Source of the DNA: JBKHXU01 sp046565865
Lineage (GTDB): Bacteria > Pseudomonadota > Gammaproteobacteria > Acidiferrobacterales > Sulfurifustaceae
Assembly (NCBI GenBank): GCA_046565865.1
Contig: JBKHXU010000224.1
Coordinates: 1-22,144 of the forward strand
DNA length: 22,144 nucleotides
Direction: 5' to 3'
A model generated the notes under the pieces. It worked only from the letters and a program-made list of their open reading frames with translations, searched no databases and was not told where the DNA came from. Below are positions 1-8,426 of this stretch, one piece after another (positions within the stretch are counted from its first letter, which is position 1; every line of letters begins with the position of its first letter). A program made the translations under genes and the position numbers.

Positions 1-141
1 GACATCAGCGGCCAGGTGTTCGTGTTCTTTATATTGACGGTCGCCGCCGCCGAATCGGCGATCGGGCTCGCGATTCTGGTGGTGTTGTTCCGCAGCCGCC
101 GTTCGATCGACGTCGAAGACCTGGACACCTTGAAGGGCTGA
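1..141 (+). CDS. nuoK: NADH-quinone oxidoreductase subunit K, 3' end (5' partial)
   Basis: The window opens inside a reading frame whose last 47 codons are visible and end at TGA 139-141. The residues include GQVFVFFILTVAAAESAIGL, the last membrane helix of NuoK (MrpC-like subunit of complex I), followed by a polar tail ending DLDTLKG. The glutamate in AAAESAIGL matches the membrane-embedded Glu known in this subunit. NuoK links the quinone-proximal membrane module to the antiporter-like subunits. It is immediately followed by nuoL after 2 bases, which supports the assignment. The N-terminal half lies outside the window. Confidence 0.93.
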   Translation, partial: DISGQVFVFFILTVAAAESAIGLAILVVLFRSRRSIDVEDLDTLKG

Positions 142-143
142 TC

Positions 144-2135
144 ATGTTCCTCGGTCTGCGCGAAGAAACGATTTATCTGCTGATCCCGCTGTCGTGCCTC
201 GCCGGCGCGCTCATCGCCGGCCTGCTCGGCTGGAAGCTCGGGCGCGTGGCGGCGCATGTCGCGGCTATTCTCGGCGTGGCCGTGTCGTTCATCTTGTCCG
301 CGTTCGTGGTGCTGCCAGCGGTGTTGAAGGGGCACACGTTCGACGGACCGGTGTACACCTGGGGCGTGTCCGGCGGCATACCGCTCGAGATCGGTTTTCT
401 GGTCGACCCGCTTACGGCACTGATGATGGTGGTGGTGACGTTTGTGTCGCTGATGGTGCACATCTACACCATCGGCTACATGCACGACGACCCGGGCTAC
501 CAGCGCTTCTTCAGTTACATCGCCGCGTTCACGTTCTCGATGCTGATGCTGGTGATGTCGAACAACTTCCTCCAGCTCTTCTTCGGCTGGGAGGCGGTCG
601 GCCTCATGTCGTATCCGCTCATCGGCTTCTGGTTTACGCGCGAGTCGGCGATCTTCGCCAACTTGAAGGCGTTCCTGGTGAACCGCGTCGGCGATTTCGG
701 CTTCCTGCTCGGCATCGCCGGTATCTACTATTACTTCGGCACCCTCGACTACGCCGCGGTGTTCGCGATCGCGCCGCAGATCGCGGATCAGGTGATCCAG
801 GTGATTCCCGGTGTGGACTGGAGCGTGTTGTCGTTCATTTGCATCCTGCTTTTCATCAGCGCCATGGGCAAATCGGCGCAGGTGCCGCTGCACGTGTGGC
901 TGCCGGACTCGATGGAGGGCCCGACGCCGATCTCAGCGCTGATCCACGCGGCGACCATGGTGACCGCTGGCGTGTTCATGGTGGCGCGTATGTCGCCGCT
1001 GTACGAGCTCTCGGAAACCGCGCTCTCGGTCGTCATCACCGTCGGCGCCATCACCGCGCTCAGCATGGCGCTGGTCGGCATTGTGCAGAACGACATCAAG
1101 CGCGTGGTGGCGTATTCGACGCTGTCGCAGCTCGGCTACATGATGGTCGCGCTCGGCGCCTCGGCCTACAGCGTCGGCATCTTTCACCTGATGACGCACG
1201 CGTTCTTCAAAGCGCTGCTGTTCCTGGCCGCGGGCTCGGTGATCATCGCCATGCACCACGAGCAGGACATCCGCAAGATGGGCGGATTGAAAAAGTACAT
1301 GCCGGTCACGTTCATCACCGCCTGGATCGGCTCGCTCGCGCTCGCCGGCATCCCGCCGTTCGCCGGCTTCTTCTCCAAGGACATGATCATCGAGGCGGTG
1401 CATCTGTCGAAGGTCGCCGGCAGCGGGTTTGCCTACTTCGCGGTGCTGGTCGGCGTCTTCATCACTGCGTTCTATACGTTCCGCATGCTGTTCTTGGTGT
1501 TCTACGGCAAGCCGCGTATGGACGAAGAGACGCAGCATCATCTCAAAGAGTCGCCGTGGGTGGTGACGCTGCCGCTCGTATTGCTTGCGATCCCGTCGTT
1601 GCTCATCGGCCTCTTTACCATCGAGCCGCTGATCTTCGGCAAATATTTCGCCGAGTCGATCAAGGTGCTGCCGGCGCACGACGCCGTGGCGCAACTCGGC
1701 GCCGGTTACCACAAGGCGGGGCCCACGATTTACGACCGCGTGGGTGCCTTCATCGCGCATGGGCTAACCGCACCGCCGTTTGTGCTCGCTGTGGGCGGCA
1801 TTCTGACCGCGTGGCTCCTTTACTATCGTTATCCGGAGATCCCGGGACAGTTGCTGCAGCGTTGGCGCACGGTGCATACGGTGCTGATGCGCAAGTACTA
1901 CGCCGATGAATTCAACGACTTCGTATTCGCCGCCGGCGCGCGACGTTTGGGCGATTGGCTCTGGCGTCGCGGCGACGTGCAGGTGATCGACGGCGCCGCG
2001 GTCAACGGCACCGCGCGCCTGGTCGGTTGGGCGTCCGCCGTCATGCGCCACATCCAGTCGGGCTACGTGTACCACTATGCGTTCGCCATGATCCTCGGCT
2101 TGTTCCTGCTCATCACATTCTTCCTGCACCGCTGA
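144..2135 (+). CDS. nuoL: NADH-quinone oxidoreductase subunit L
   Basis: This 663-residue protein is the distal antiporter-like subunit of respiratory complex I in the inner membrane, and takes part in proton pumping coupled to NADH oxidation. The sequence shows the proton-antiporter core with FFGWEAVGLMSYPLIGFWF (Glu150) and MGKSAQVPLHVWLPDSMEGP (Lys243), the conserved charged pair of NuoL/M/N. A long C-terminal extension carries further hydrophobic segments, consistent with the lateral helix that distinguishes NuoL from NuoM and NuoN. It is somewhat longer than E. coli NuoL (about 613 residues, from memory). The ATG at 144 lies 2 bases after the nuoK stop, and AAGGG within the nuoK end can serve as ribosome binding site. 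Translation is probably coupled within the nuo operon. Confidence 0.97.
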   Translation: MFLGLREETIYLLIPLSCLAGALIAGLLGWKLGRVAAHVAAILGVAVSFILSAFVVLPAVLKGHTFDGPVYTWGVSGGIPLEIGFLVDPLTALMMVVVTFVSLMVHIYTIGYMHDDPGYQRFFSYIAAFTFSMLMLVMSNNFLQLFFGWEAVGLMSYPLIGFWFTRESAIFANLKAFLVNRVGDFGFLLGIAGIYYYFGTLDYAAVFAIAPQIADQVIQVIPGVDWSVLSFICILLFISAMGKSAQVPLHVWLPDSMEGPTPISALIHAATMVTAGVFMVARMSPLYELSETALSVVITVGAITALSMALVGIVQNDIKRVVAYSTLSQLGYMMVALGASAYSVGIFHLMTHAFFKALLFLAAGSVIIAMHHEQDIRKMGGLKKYMPVTFITAWIGSLALAGIPPFAGFFSKDMIIEAVHLSKVAGSGFAYFAVLVGVFITAFYTFRMLFLVFYGKPRMDEETQHHLKESPWVVTLPLVLLAIPSLLIGLFTIEPLIFGKYFAESIKVLPAHDAVAQLGAGYHKAGPTIYDRVGAFIAHGLTAPPFVLAVGGILTAWLLYYRYPEIPGQLLQRWRTVHTVLMRKYYADEFNDFVFAAGARRLGDWLWRRGDVQVIDGAAVNGTARLVGWASAVMRHIQSGYVYHYAFAMILGLFLLITFFLHR

Positions 2136-2137
2136 TC

Positions 2138-3613
2138 ATGTCGAACTTGCCGCTGCTGAGCATCGCTGTGTGGCTGCCGATCGTGGGCGGCATCGCCGTC
2201 GCCGCGCTCGGCGATACGCGCGCGCACATGGCGCGCTGGACCGCGTTGGCGGTCGCGGGGTTGACGTTCGTCGTCACGATTCCGCTGTACACCGAATTCA
2301 ACGCCGGCACGCACGCGATGCAGTTCGTCGAGGACGCGGCATGGATCGAGGCATTTAAGATTCACTATCGCCTCGGCGTCGACGGCATCTCGCTGCTTTT
2401 GATTTTGCTTACCAGTTTCAGCACGGTGCTGGTGCTGATCTCGGCATGGGAAGTGATTCAAAAACGCGTGGCGCAATACCTCGCGGCGTTCCTGATCATG
2501 GACGGCCTCATGATCGGCGTGTTTGCCGCGCTCGATGCGATCTTGTTCTATATCTTCTGGGAAGCGATGCTGGTGCCGATGTTCATCATCATCGGCCTGT
2601 GGGGTGGTCCGAACCGGGTCTACGCCACGATCAAGTTCTTCTTGTACACGTTCCTCGGCTCGGTGTTGATGCTGGTGGCGTTGATCTATCTCTACTTCAA
2701 GGCCGGCAGCTTCGATATCCTCGCATTCCACAACGTGAAGCTCGATCTCACCGAGCAGGTGCTGATCTTCCTCGCATTCTTCGCCGCGTTTGCGGTGAAG
2801 GTGCCGATGTGGCCGGTACACACCTGGTTGCCGGACGCGCACGTCGAGGCCCCGACCGGCGGCTCGGTGATCCTGGCGGCGATTATGTTGAAGATGGGCA
2901 CCCACGGTTTCCTGCGGTTCTCGCTGCCGATCCTGCCCGACGCCTCGCACGAGTTGGACTGGCTCATGATCGCGCTGTCGCTCATCGCGGTCGTGTACAT
3001 CGGTCTGGTGGCGTTGGTGCAGCAGGACATGAAGAAACTGATCGCGTACTCGTCGATCGCGCACATGGGGTTCGTCACGCTCGGCTTCTTTATCTTCAAC
3101 GCCCAGGGGATCGAAGGCGGCATCATTCAGATGATCTCGCACGGCTTCATCTCGGGCGCGCTGTTCCTGTGCGTCGGCGTGCTGTACGACCGTCTGCATT
3201 CGCGCATGATCAAGGACTACGGCGGCGTGGCCAACACCATGCCGGTGTTCGCCGCGTTCATGATGCTGTTCGCCATGGCCAACAGCGGTCTGCCCGGGAC
3301 CTCGGGCTTCGTCGGCGAATTTTTGGTGATCATGGGCAGCTTCCAGGCGAACGTGTGGTACGCCGTGGCTGCGGCGACGACGCTCATCTTCGGCGCCGCG
3401 TACACGCTCTGGATGTACAAACGCGTGGTGTTCGGCGCGGTCGCGAGCGACGCTGTTGGCGAGCTGACCGACATCAACGGCCGCGAGGCGCTATTCCTGA
3501 CGCTGCTCGCGATCGCCGTGATCGTCATGGGCGTGTGGCCCAATCCGTTCCTGGATGTGATGCACGCCTCGGTGGAACACCTGCTGACGCAAGCGACGAC
3601 GTCGAAACTATAA
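2138..3613 (+). CDS. nuoM: NADH-quinone oxidoreductase subunit M
   Basis: The gene encodes the central antiporter-like subunit of complex I, 491 residues from ATG 2138. The frame stays open upstream into nuoL (to 1955), but the chosen start gives MSNLPLLSIAVWLPIVGG, a normal NuoM N-terminus, and falls 2 bases after the nuoL stop. Conserved motifs are FYIFWEAMLVPMFIIIGLWG (Glu142) and AFAVKVPMWPVHTWLPDAH (Lys221), the Glu/Lys pair of the proton channel. No good Shine-Dalgarno sequence precedes the start, so translation probably depends on reinitiation after nuoL. The length is close to the usual 500 or so residues. It belongs to the nuo operon and works with NuoL and NuoN in proton translocation. 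Confidence 0.97.
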   Translation: MSNLPLLSIAVWLPIVGGIAVAALGDTRAHMARWTALAVAGLTFVVTIPLYTEFNAGTHAMQFVEDAAWIEAFKIHYRLGVDGISLLLILLTSFSTVLVLISAWEVIQKRVAQYLAAFLIMDGLMIGVFAALDAILFYIFWEAMLVPMFIIIGLWGGPNRVYATIKFFLYTFLGSVLMLVALIYLYFKAGSFDILAFHNVKLDLTEQVLIFLAFFAAFAVKVPMWPVHTWLPDAHVEAPTGGSVILAAIMLKMGTHGFLRFSLPILPDASHELDWLMIALSLIAVVYIGLVALVQQDMKKLIAYSSIAHMGFVTLGFFIFNAQGIEGGIIQMISHGFISGALFLCVGVLYDRLHSRMIKDYGGVANTMPVFAAFMMLFAMANSGLPGTSGFVGEFLVIMGSFQANVWYAVAAATTLIFGAAYTLWMYKRVVFGAVASDAVGELTDINGREALFLTLLAIAVIVMGVWPNPFLDVMHASVEHLLTQATTSKL

Positions 3614-3617
3614 AGTC

Positions 3618-5063
3618 ATGAGCCCAATCATCCCGCAATTGTCGCTGGCGCTGCCCGAGATCGTCGTGTTCTCGATGGCATGCGTAATCCTGATTCTGGA
3701 TTTGTTCTTGGCCGAGCGCGTACGGCATCTGGCGTACGCGCTGACGCAGTTGACCTTGGTCGCGGCCGCGTTGTTGACCGTGGCCTATTGGCCGGCGGGC
3801 CAGATCATGGCGTTTAGCGGCACCTTCGTGCTCGATTCGTTGGCGGCATTGCTCAAGCTCGCCATCTACGCCATCACGTTCTTCGTGTTCGCCTATTCGC
3901 GCGAGTATCTGGCGGCGCGCGACATGTACCGCGGCGAGTATTTCGTGCTCGGCCTGTTCGGTGTAGTCGGCATGATGGTAATGGTATCGGCGAGCCATTT
4001 CCTTACGCTGTACCTGGGTCTCGAACTATTGTCGTTGTCGCTCTATTCCATGGTCGCGTTCCAGCGCGACTCGGCGATCGCGACCGAGGCGGCGATGAAA
4101 TACTTTGTCCTCGGCGCGATGGCCTCAGGGATGCTGCTCTACGGTATGTCGATGATTTACGGCGTCACCGGCAGCCTCGAGATCGGCGCCGTGCGCCGCG
4201 CCATCGCCGGCATCGGGCCGAACGATACGGTGCTGATCTTCGGTCTGGTCTTCATTGTCGTCGGTATTGCATTCAAGCTTGGCGCCGTGCCGTTCCACAT
4301 GTGGGTACCGGACGTGTACCACGGCGCGCCGACGGCGGTGACGCTTTACATCGGCACTGCGCCGGAGCTGGCGGCGTTCGCGCTGGTGATGCGGCTCCTG
4401 GTCGGCGGGCTCGAAGGACTGTCGGTGTCATGGTCGGACATGCTCGCGATTCTGGCGATACTCTCGATGGGACTCGGTAATCTCATCGCCATCGCCCAAT
4501 CCAATATCAAGCGCATGCTGGCGTACTCGGCGATCTCGCACATGGGCTTTTTCCTGCTCGGTATCGTCGCCGCCAAACCGGGCGGTTATGCGGCGTCGTT
4601 GTTCTACGTATTGGTCTATGCGGTCATGAGCCTCGGCACCTTCGGCATGATCATCCTCATGTCGCGCGGGCGCGAGGCCGATCAGCTCAATGACTTCAAG
4701 GGGCTCAATCAGCGCAGCCCATGGCTCGCGCTGCTCATGCTGGTGCTCATGTTCTCCATGGCCGGCGTGCCGCCGACCGCGGGGTTCGCCGCGAAGTTTC
4801 TGGTGATCCAGTCGGTGATCGGCGGCGGCATGGCGTGGCTCGCCATTGCCGCGGTGTTGTTCGCCGTGATCGGCGCTTACTACTACTTGCGCGTGGTCAA
4901 GCTCATGTACTTCGACGACGCCGAGGACACGTCGCCGATCAGCGGGGGGCGCGACCTGCGCTATTTGCTCGCGTTCAACGCGCTGTTGTTGATCGGCGTA
5001 ATGCCGTGGATCGGCAGCGTGATCGAGTGGTGCAGTGCCGTCGTGCGCGCGCTAAGCGCGTAG
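3618..5063 (+). CDS. nuoN: NADH-quinone oxidoreductase subunit N
   Basis: The 481-residue product is the third antiporter-like subunit of complex I and closes the nuo operon. Visible family motifs are LYLGLELLSLSLYSMVAFQR (Glu136), GIAFKLGAVPFHMWVPDVYH (Lys220) and LAYSAISHMGFFLLG, which are typical of NuoN. The start ATG lies 4 bases after the nuoM TAA. There are about 14 hydrophobic segments throughout, as expected. The length matches the family (E. coli NuoN about 485). The gene ends 22 bases before the stop of a convergent minus-strand MFS gene, so the operon ends here. I see no clear T-tailed terminator in that short gap. Confidence 0.97.
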   Translation: MSPIIPQLSLALPEIVVFSMACVILILDLFLAERVRHLAYALTQLTLVAAALLTVAYWPAGQIMAFSGTFVLDSLAALLKLAIYAITFFVFAYSREYLAARDMYRGEYFVLGLFGVVGMMVMVSASHFLTLYLGLELLSLSLYSMVAFQRDSAIATEAAMKYFVLGAMASGMLLYGMSMIYGVTGSLEIGAVRRAIAGIGPNDTVLIFGLVFIVVGIAFKLGAVPFHMWVPDVYHGAPTAVTLYIGTAPELAAFALVMRLLVGGLEGLSVSWSDMLAILAILSMGLGNLIAIAQSNIKRMLAYSAISHMGFFLLGIVAAKPGGYAASLFYVLVYAVMSLGTFGMIILMSRGREADQLNDFKGLNQRSPWLALLMLVLMFSMAGVPPTAGFAAKFLVIQSVIGGGMAWLAIAAVLFAVIGAYYYLRVVKLMYFDDAEDTSPISGGRDLRYLLAFNALLLIGVMPWIGSVIEWCSAVVRALSA

Positions 5064-5085
5064 GCCTCGCCCGCGACGGCGGCAA

Positions 5086-6507
5086 CTAGCTCGATCGCGG
5101 TTCCGGTTCCGGCCGCACCGACGCTTCGACCTTGCGCCGGCGGCGGCGACCGACGCCCGCCATCTCGAGCGCCAGACCGGCGAGCGGCGCGAAGCGCGCC
5201 AAGCGAAACGCGAGATCGCGCACCGTCGTCGCGCGCACCGCGCGTACCTCCTTGATCCCGGGAATGAACCAGAGCGCGACCGCGCCGCGTAACATGGCCG
5301 ACACCAAAAACACCGCCCACAGCGTCGTACCCCACTCGATCGCGCGGCCGAGCACCCGCACCGCCGACGGTGTGTGACTTACTATCGCCGCGCCGAGCAG
5401 GGCGCCGGCAAAGGTGCCGATGCTGCTGAACAAATTGTGCACTGCCCAGTAGCTCGCGCGCCGTTCGCGCGGCACGATGTCGTAGAGGTAGTTGAACGCC
5501 GCCAGTCCGAATCCGGCCCAACACGCGCCCGACATTGCCTGTACCAACAGAACATAGCCGAAACTTGGCGATACCAGCCACAGCGCCGGCAGCAACGGAA
5601 TCGCGCTCCCGGTGATTGCAAGGATTACGCGATTGCCTAACGTATCGCCGAGCCGTCCCCACAGCCCGAGCGTGAGGAATTGCACCAGCACCGAGACGCC
5701 GGTCGCGAGCGTGAATTGCAGATAAGTGAATTTTAGGTCCTTCAGCATGTACACCGTGAAGAACGGCGCGGCCACACCGACCGCGAAGCCCATGATGGCG
5801 ATGTAGCCGGAGAAGTGGGCGAAGTTCGATCGGCGAAGCCGTTGCCACAGATCCGCGAGCGGGGGAAACGGCGTTGGCCGCGTCGCTAGTGCCGGCTCGT
5901 GCATGCGCGCCAGTTGGAAGAACGAATACAGCCGCGCGGCCGCGGCGAGACTGAACACCAGCATGAAGCCGAGGCGGGTGTCGTCGCGCAGCTCGAAGAA
6001 ATGCAGCACGAAGCCGGCGCCGATCAAGGCGGTGAAGTTGGTGACACTCATCAAGCGGCTGCGCCAGCCGAAAAAGCGCCCGCGTCGACGCGCCGGCACC
6101 AGGTCGCCCATGAGGCTGCCCCACAGCGGCGCGCCGAGTCCGATCCAGCCGTGATAACAGGCGATGCAGGCGATGAACACCGGCACCGCGTGCTCCGGAA
6201 AGAAAAACGGCAGCCAGATAATGGGAAACCAGGTCAGCGCATGCATAAACGCGCCGGCCAGAATCAGGCAGCGGCGCGCGCCGTTGCGCGCGTTGAGCCA
6301 GGCGGCGAGCAGCTGCGTCATCGCGCCGAGCAAAGGCGGGGCGGCGGCGAGCAGCGACACCTGCGCCGCGGTCGCGCCGAGGAACAGGGCGTACGCGGCA
6401 AAATAGGTCTCGCCCGCACCGCTCATGATCGAATAGGAAACGCCGTCGCGCACGGAATGGCGCAACGAACGATTGACCTGCGGGTCGTTCGAGTATCGAC
6501 GTGGCAT
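5086..6507 (-). CDS. Major facilitator superfamily transporter
   Basis: A 473-residue polytopic membrane protein read from the ATG at 6507. About 10-12 hydrophobic segments are visible. Both half-repeats carry an MFS loop motif: GDLVPARRRGRFFGWR near residues 134-149 and LWGRLGDTLGNRVIL near 282-296. The C-terminus is cytosolic-looking, with a run of five arginines and an acidic-proline tail. An in-frame TTG at 6528 would add 7 residues. Neither start has a good Shine-Dalgarno sequence, so ATG is preferred. The substrate cannot be told from sequence. It is convergent with nuoN and divergent from the cupin gene at 6691, so it is probably transcribed alone. It belongs to the accessory stretch separating nuo from the translation genes. 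Confidence 0.88.
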   Translation of the reverse strand: MPRRYSNDPQVNRSLRHSVRDGVSYSIMSGAGETYFAAYALFLGATAAQVSLLAAAPPLLGAMTQLLAAWLNARNGARRCLILAGAFMHALTWFPIIWLPFFFPEHAVPVFIACIACYHGWIGLGAPLWGSLMGDLVPARRRGRFFGWRSRLMSVTNFTALIGAGFVLHFFELRDDTRLGFMLVFSLAAAARLYSFFQLARMHEPALATRPTPFPPLADLWQRLRRSNFAHFSGYIAIMGFAVGVAAPFFTVYMLKDLKFTYLQFTLATGVSVLVQFLTLGLWGRLGDTLGNRVILAITGSAIPLLPALWLVSPSFGYVLLVQAMSGACWAGFGLAAFNYLYDIVPRERRASYWAVHNLFSSIGTFAGALLGAAIVSHTPSAVRVLGRAIEWGTTLWAVFLVSAMLRGAVALWFIPGIKEVRAVRATTVRDLAFRLARFAPLAGLALEMAGVGRRRRRKVEASVRPEPEPRSS

Positions 6508-6660
6508 GTTATTTGAGGCGCCCGGCAAACAGGGGCGGCTATGATACGTGGGCGGTTCAGCGCCACTTTGCCGCTCATGCGGTCATATGTTCTGTTCGTC
6601 GCATGCCGGCAGCTTACAAGTGGCGAACCGCGTGTCCGGTGGGTCCCGTACCGGATCGCC

Positions 6661-6669
6661 TGTTACAAT
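6661..6669 (+). promoter_or_regulatory. Extended -10 promoter element for the cupin gene
   Basis: TGTTACAAT fits the extended -10 pattern TGnTAnAAT, with the hexamer TACAAT at 6664-6669. It lies in the divergent gap between the MFS gene and the cupin. The expected start point (about 6676) would give a leader of roughly 15 bases with AGGAG (6681-6685) placed 5 bases before the GTG. No convincing -35 hexamer is seen, which is common for extended -10 promoters. This is inference from consensus only. Confidence 0.45.
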
Positions 6670-6690
6670 CATCCGACACAAGGAGAAACC

Positions 6691-6966
6691 GTGGATACGA
6701 TACTCGTAGAACGCAATCCGTCCCCCGCCAAACTTGAGGTGCTGGGCGTAGACGACTGGCCGGTTTGGACCAAGGAGGTGTCGACCTTCCCCTGGACCTA
6801 CGACGCCACCGAGGTCTGCTACATCCTGGAGGGCGAGGCGGTGGTCACGCCGACCGGCGGTGTGCCCGAAACCATTCGCGAAGGCGACTTGGTGCATTTT
6901 CCCAAGGGTATGTCGTGCACCTGGGACGTGCGCGTGCCGATACGCAAGCACTATCGCTTCAAATGA
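6691..6966 (+). CDS. Cupin domain-containing protein (DUF861/cupin_3-like)
   Basis: A 91-residue protein read from GTG 6691, chosen because AGGAG lies 5 bases upstream. The frame is open further upstream (an ATG at 6541 would add about 50 residues), but that extension has no domain character and would cross the likely promoter. The body is a single small beta-barrel: TYDATEVCYILEGEAVVTPT near residues 35-54, then EGDLVHFPKGMSCTWDV and a C-terminal RKHYRF. This pattern matches the DUF861 group of cupins, as in EutQ-like and (S)-ureidoglycine aminohydrolase-like folds. The HxH metal motif of classical cupins is absent, which is usual for this group, so a specific reaction cannot be assigned. 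The phosphoesterase gene follows after 21 bases and is probably cotranscribed. Confidence 0.82.
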   Translation: MDTILVERNPSPAKLEVLGVDDWPVWTKEVSTFPWTYDATEVCYILEGEAVVTPTGGVPETIREGDLVHFPKGMSCTWDVRVPIRKHYRFK

Positions 6967-6987
6967 GCGTGGCGCGGTTCCGATAGC

Positions 6988-7566
6988 ATGGTCCAGACGG
7001 CCGCGATCTTGGCAACGCAACGCGTGCGCCTGCGGCGGCGGCGCGTGCGACTGGGCGTGCTGTCCGATACGCACGGCAGCATCGATCCGCGGCTCACGGC
7101 GTTCCTCGACGATTGCGATGCGGTCGTGCATGCCGGCGATATCGGCGCTGCCGCGGTGCTGACATCGCTCGCCCGGCGCGACCGGCCGGTGGTCGCGGTG
7201 CGCGGCAACAACGATCTCCCGGCCAAATGGCCGCGCGGCGAGGCGCGCGCGGTGCGCGCGCTGCCGCACGCGGCGCAGGTTGAGCTGCCGGGCGGGACGC
7301 TTGTCGTGGTCCACGGCGATCGCATCGTGCCGGCGACGCGGCGCCACGCGCTGCTGCGGCGCCTGTACCCGACCGCGCGCGCCGTGGTGTACGGCCACAG
7401 TCATCGCTTGCGCGTCGACCAAACCGAGTTGCCGTGGGTGCTAAACCCGGGTGCGGCGGGTGCGGCGCGCACCTACGGCGGCCCGTCGTGTCTGGTGCTC
7501 GAGGCGCTCGCCGATGTGTGGCGCGTCGATATCGTGCGCTATCCGATGCCCCGTGCACGCGCCTGA
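6988..7566 (+). CDS. Metallophosphoesterase, YfcE/MJ0936-like
   Basis: A 192-residue calcineurin-like phosphoesterase. The metal-binding blocks appear in order: GVLSDTHGS (Asp27, His29), HAGDIG (Asp51), VRGNNDLP (Asn74), VVVHGD (His109) and YGHSHRLRVD (His137, His139), followed by LNPGAAG. This set defines the small single-domain family that includes YfcE and Vps29-like enzymes, which hydrolyse phosphodiesters with Mn or other divalent metals. All ligands are present, so the protein should be active. Its natural substrate is unknown. The first 20 residues are arginine-rich and without domain character. No Shine-Dalgarno sequence precedes ATG 6988, so a GTG start at 7045, just before the fold begins, is possible. 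The 3' end overlaps the next gene by 14 bases. Confidence 0.88.
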   Translation: MVQTAAILATQRVRLRRRRVRLGVLSDTHGSIDPRLTAFLDDCDAVVHAGDIGAAAVLTSLARRDRPVVAVRGNNDLPAKWPRGEARAVRALPHAAQVELPGGTLVVVHGDRIVPATRRHALLRRLYPTARAVVYGHSHRLRVDQTELPWVLNPGAAGAARTYGGPSCLVLEALADVWRVDIVRYPMPRARA

Positions 7567-8293
7567 TACAGCGATCGCCGACGAGTCGACGCGCCGCTTG
7601 CGCGCGCTCGTGCGTGCGACGTTGAGCAGCGGCGTGTGGGCGGTGATCGCGCTGCAAGTGGTGATGGGCTTGACGCTGCGCGGGTCCGCGGACGACGCCG
7701 GCGCGGCCGCGCTGTTGCGCTTCGCCGTGCTGGTTGCCGCCACCGCGGCGGTGCTGTACGGCACCGCCGGTGTGTCGGCCGCGCTCGCGGCCGGCCGCGA
7801 ACCGGTATCGGTCGTTACCGCGCTCGACGCCGGGCGCGCGGTGTTCGGCGGGTTCCTGTGGTTGATCGCAAAGGCGAGCTTGCTCGCAACGGCGATACTG
7901 CAAGTGGCGTTAATCGCGCTTGTTGCCGGCGCCGGTCAGGACGCCAATCAAGCGGCAACTCAGTTGCCGTCGCACATGTTGCCGTTGGCGGCGCTGTCGG
8001 GATTCGCGCTGGTCTACTGGTTGCCGCTGGTGTTTTATCGGCGCGATTTTCGCTTGTTTGCGACGCTCGCCGAGGCGCTGCGCTTGCTGTGGGGCCGGGC
8101 CCACGCGGCCGGTTTCCTGGCGCTCTTGACGCTGGCGCCGGCGGCGCTCGCCTGGATACTTGACGGTCGCGGCGGCGCCATCACCGCGTTCCTGTTGCAA
8201 GCCGTCGCGAGCCTGCTCGCCTGGGCCGCGTATGTGTATTGCGTCGAGTGGCTGCAAGACACGCTGTCGCCCAAACCCGCGCCGATTTCTTGA
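7553..8293 (+). CDS. Multi-pass membrane protein of unknown function
   Basis: From GTG 7553 the frame encodes 246 residues. This start overlaps the end of the phosphoesterase by 14 bases, implying translational coupling. The frame continues open to 7451, but that region is read in the phosphoesterase frame. About six hydrophobic segments are seen near residues 27-42, 52-80, 97-127, 143-162, 183-203 and 209-230, with a charged loop FYRRDFRLFATLAEALRLLW around 161-180. I do not recognise a named family. The overall look resembles BPSS1780-like membrane proteins of proteobacteria, but that is a weak impression. GC-rich third positions agree with its neighbours. A GTG at 7610 is an alternative start. 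The stop codon overlaps the promoter of the downstream tRNA. Confidence 0.7.
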   Translation: MHAPDTAIADESTRRLRALVRATLSSGVWAVIALQVVMGLTLRGSADDAGAAALLRFAVLVAATAAVLYGTAGVSAALAAGREPVSVVTALDAGRAVFGGFLWLIAKASLLATAILQVALIALVAGAGQDANQAATQLPSHMLPLAALSGFALVYWLPLVFYRRDFRLFATLAEALRLLWGRAHAAGFLALLTLAPAALAWILDGRGGAITAFLLQAVASLLAWAAYVYCVEWLQDTLSPKPAPIS

Positions 8294-8318
8294 ACTTAGC
8301 GAATTGCGCCTGTAGACT
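8290..8318 (+). promoter_or_regulatory. Promoter of tRNA-fMet
   Basis: TTGAAC (8290-8295) and TAGACT (8313-8318) are separated by 17 bases and end 11 bases before the mature tRNA. Each hexamer matches the sigma70 consensus at four positions or more. The region after the -10 is GC-rich (CGCCGCC), which resembles the discriminator of stringently controlled stable-RNA promoters. The -35 overlaps the stop codon of the preceding membrane-protein gene. Confidence 0.6.
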
Positions 8319-8329
8319 TCGCCGCCTAT

Positions 8330-8406
<77 letters not shown>

Positions 8407-8426
8407 ATTTTCCTTCTCCTTGCGGT

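Noticed and set aside
1955..2137. N-terminal extension of nuoM into nuoL
   Set aside because: The extension is Arg-rich and lacks family similarity. The ATG at 2138 gives a normal NuoM N-terminus.
2075..3199. Minus-strand frame opposite nuoM
   Set aside because: Its translation is almost entirely His, Arg, Asp, Glu and Gln, the mirror of hydrophobic codons of nuoM on the other strand.
6541..6690. Upstream extension of the cupin gene
   Set aside because: It would include the likely promoter, and the extra residues show no cupin character. GTG 6691 has AGGAG at proper spacing.
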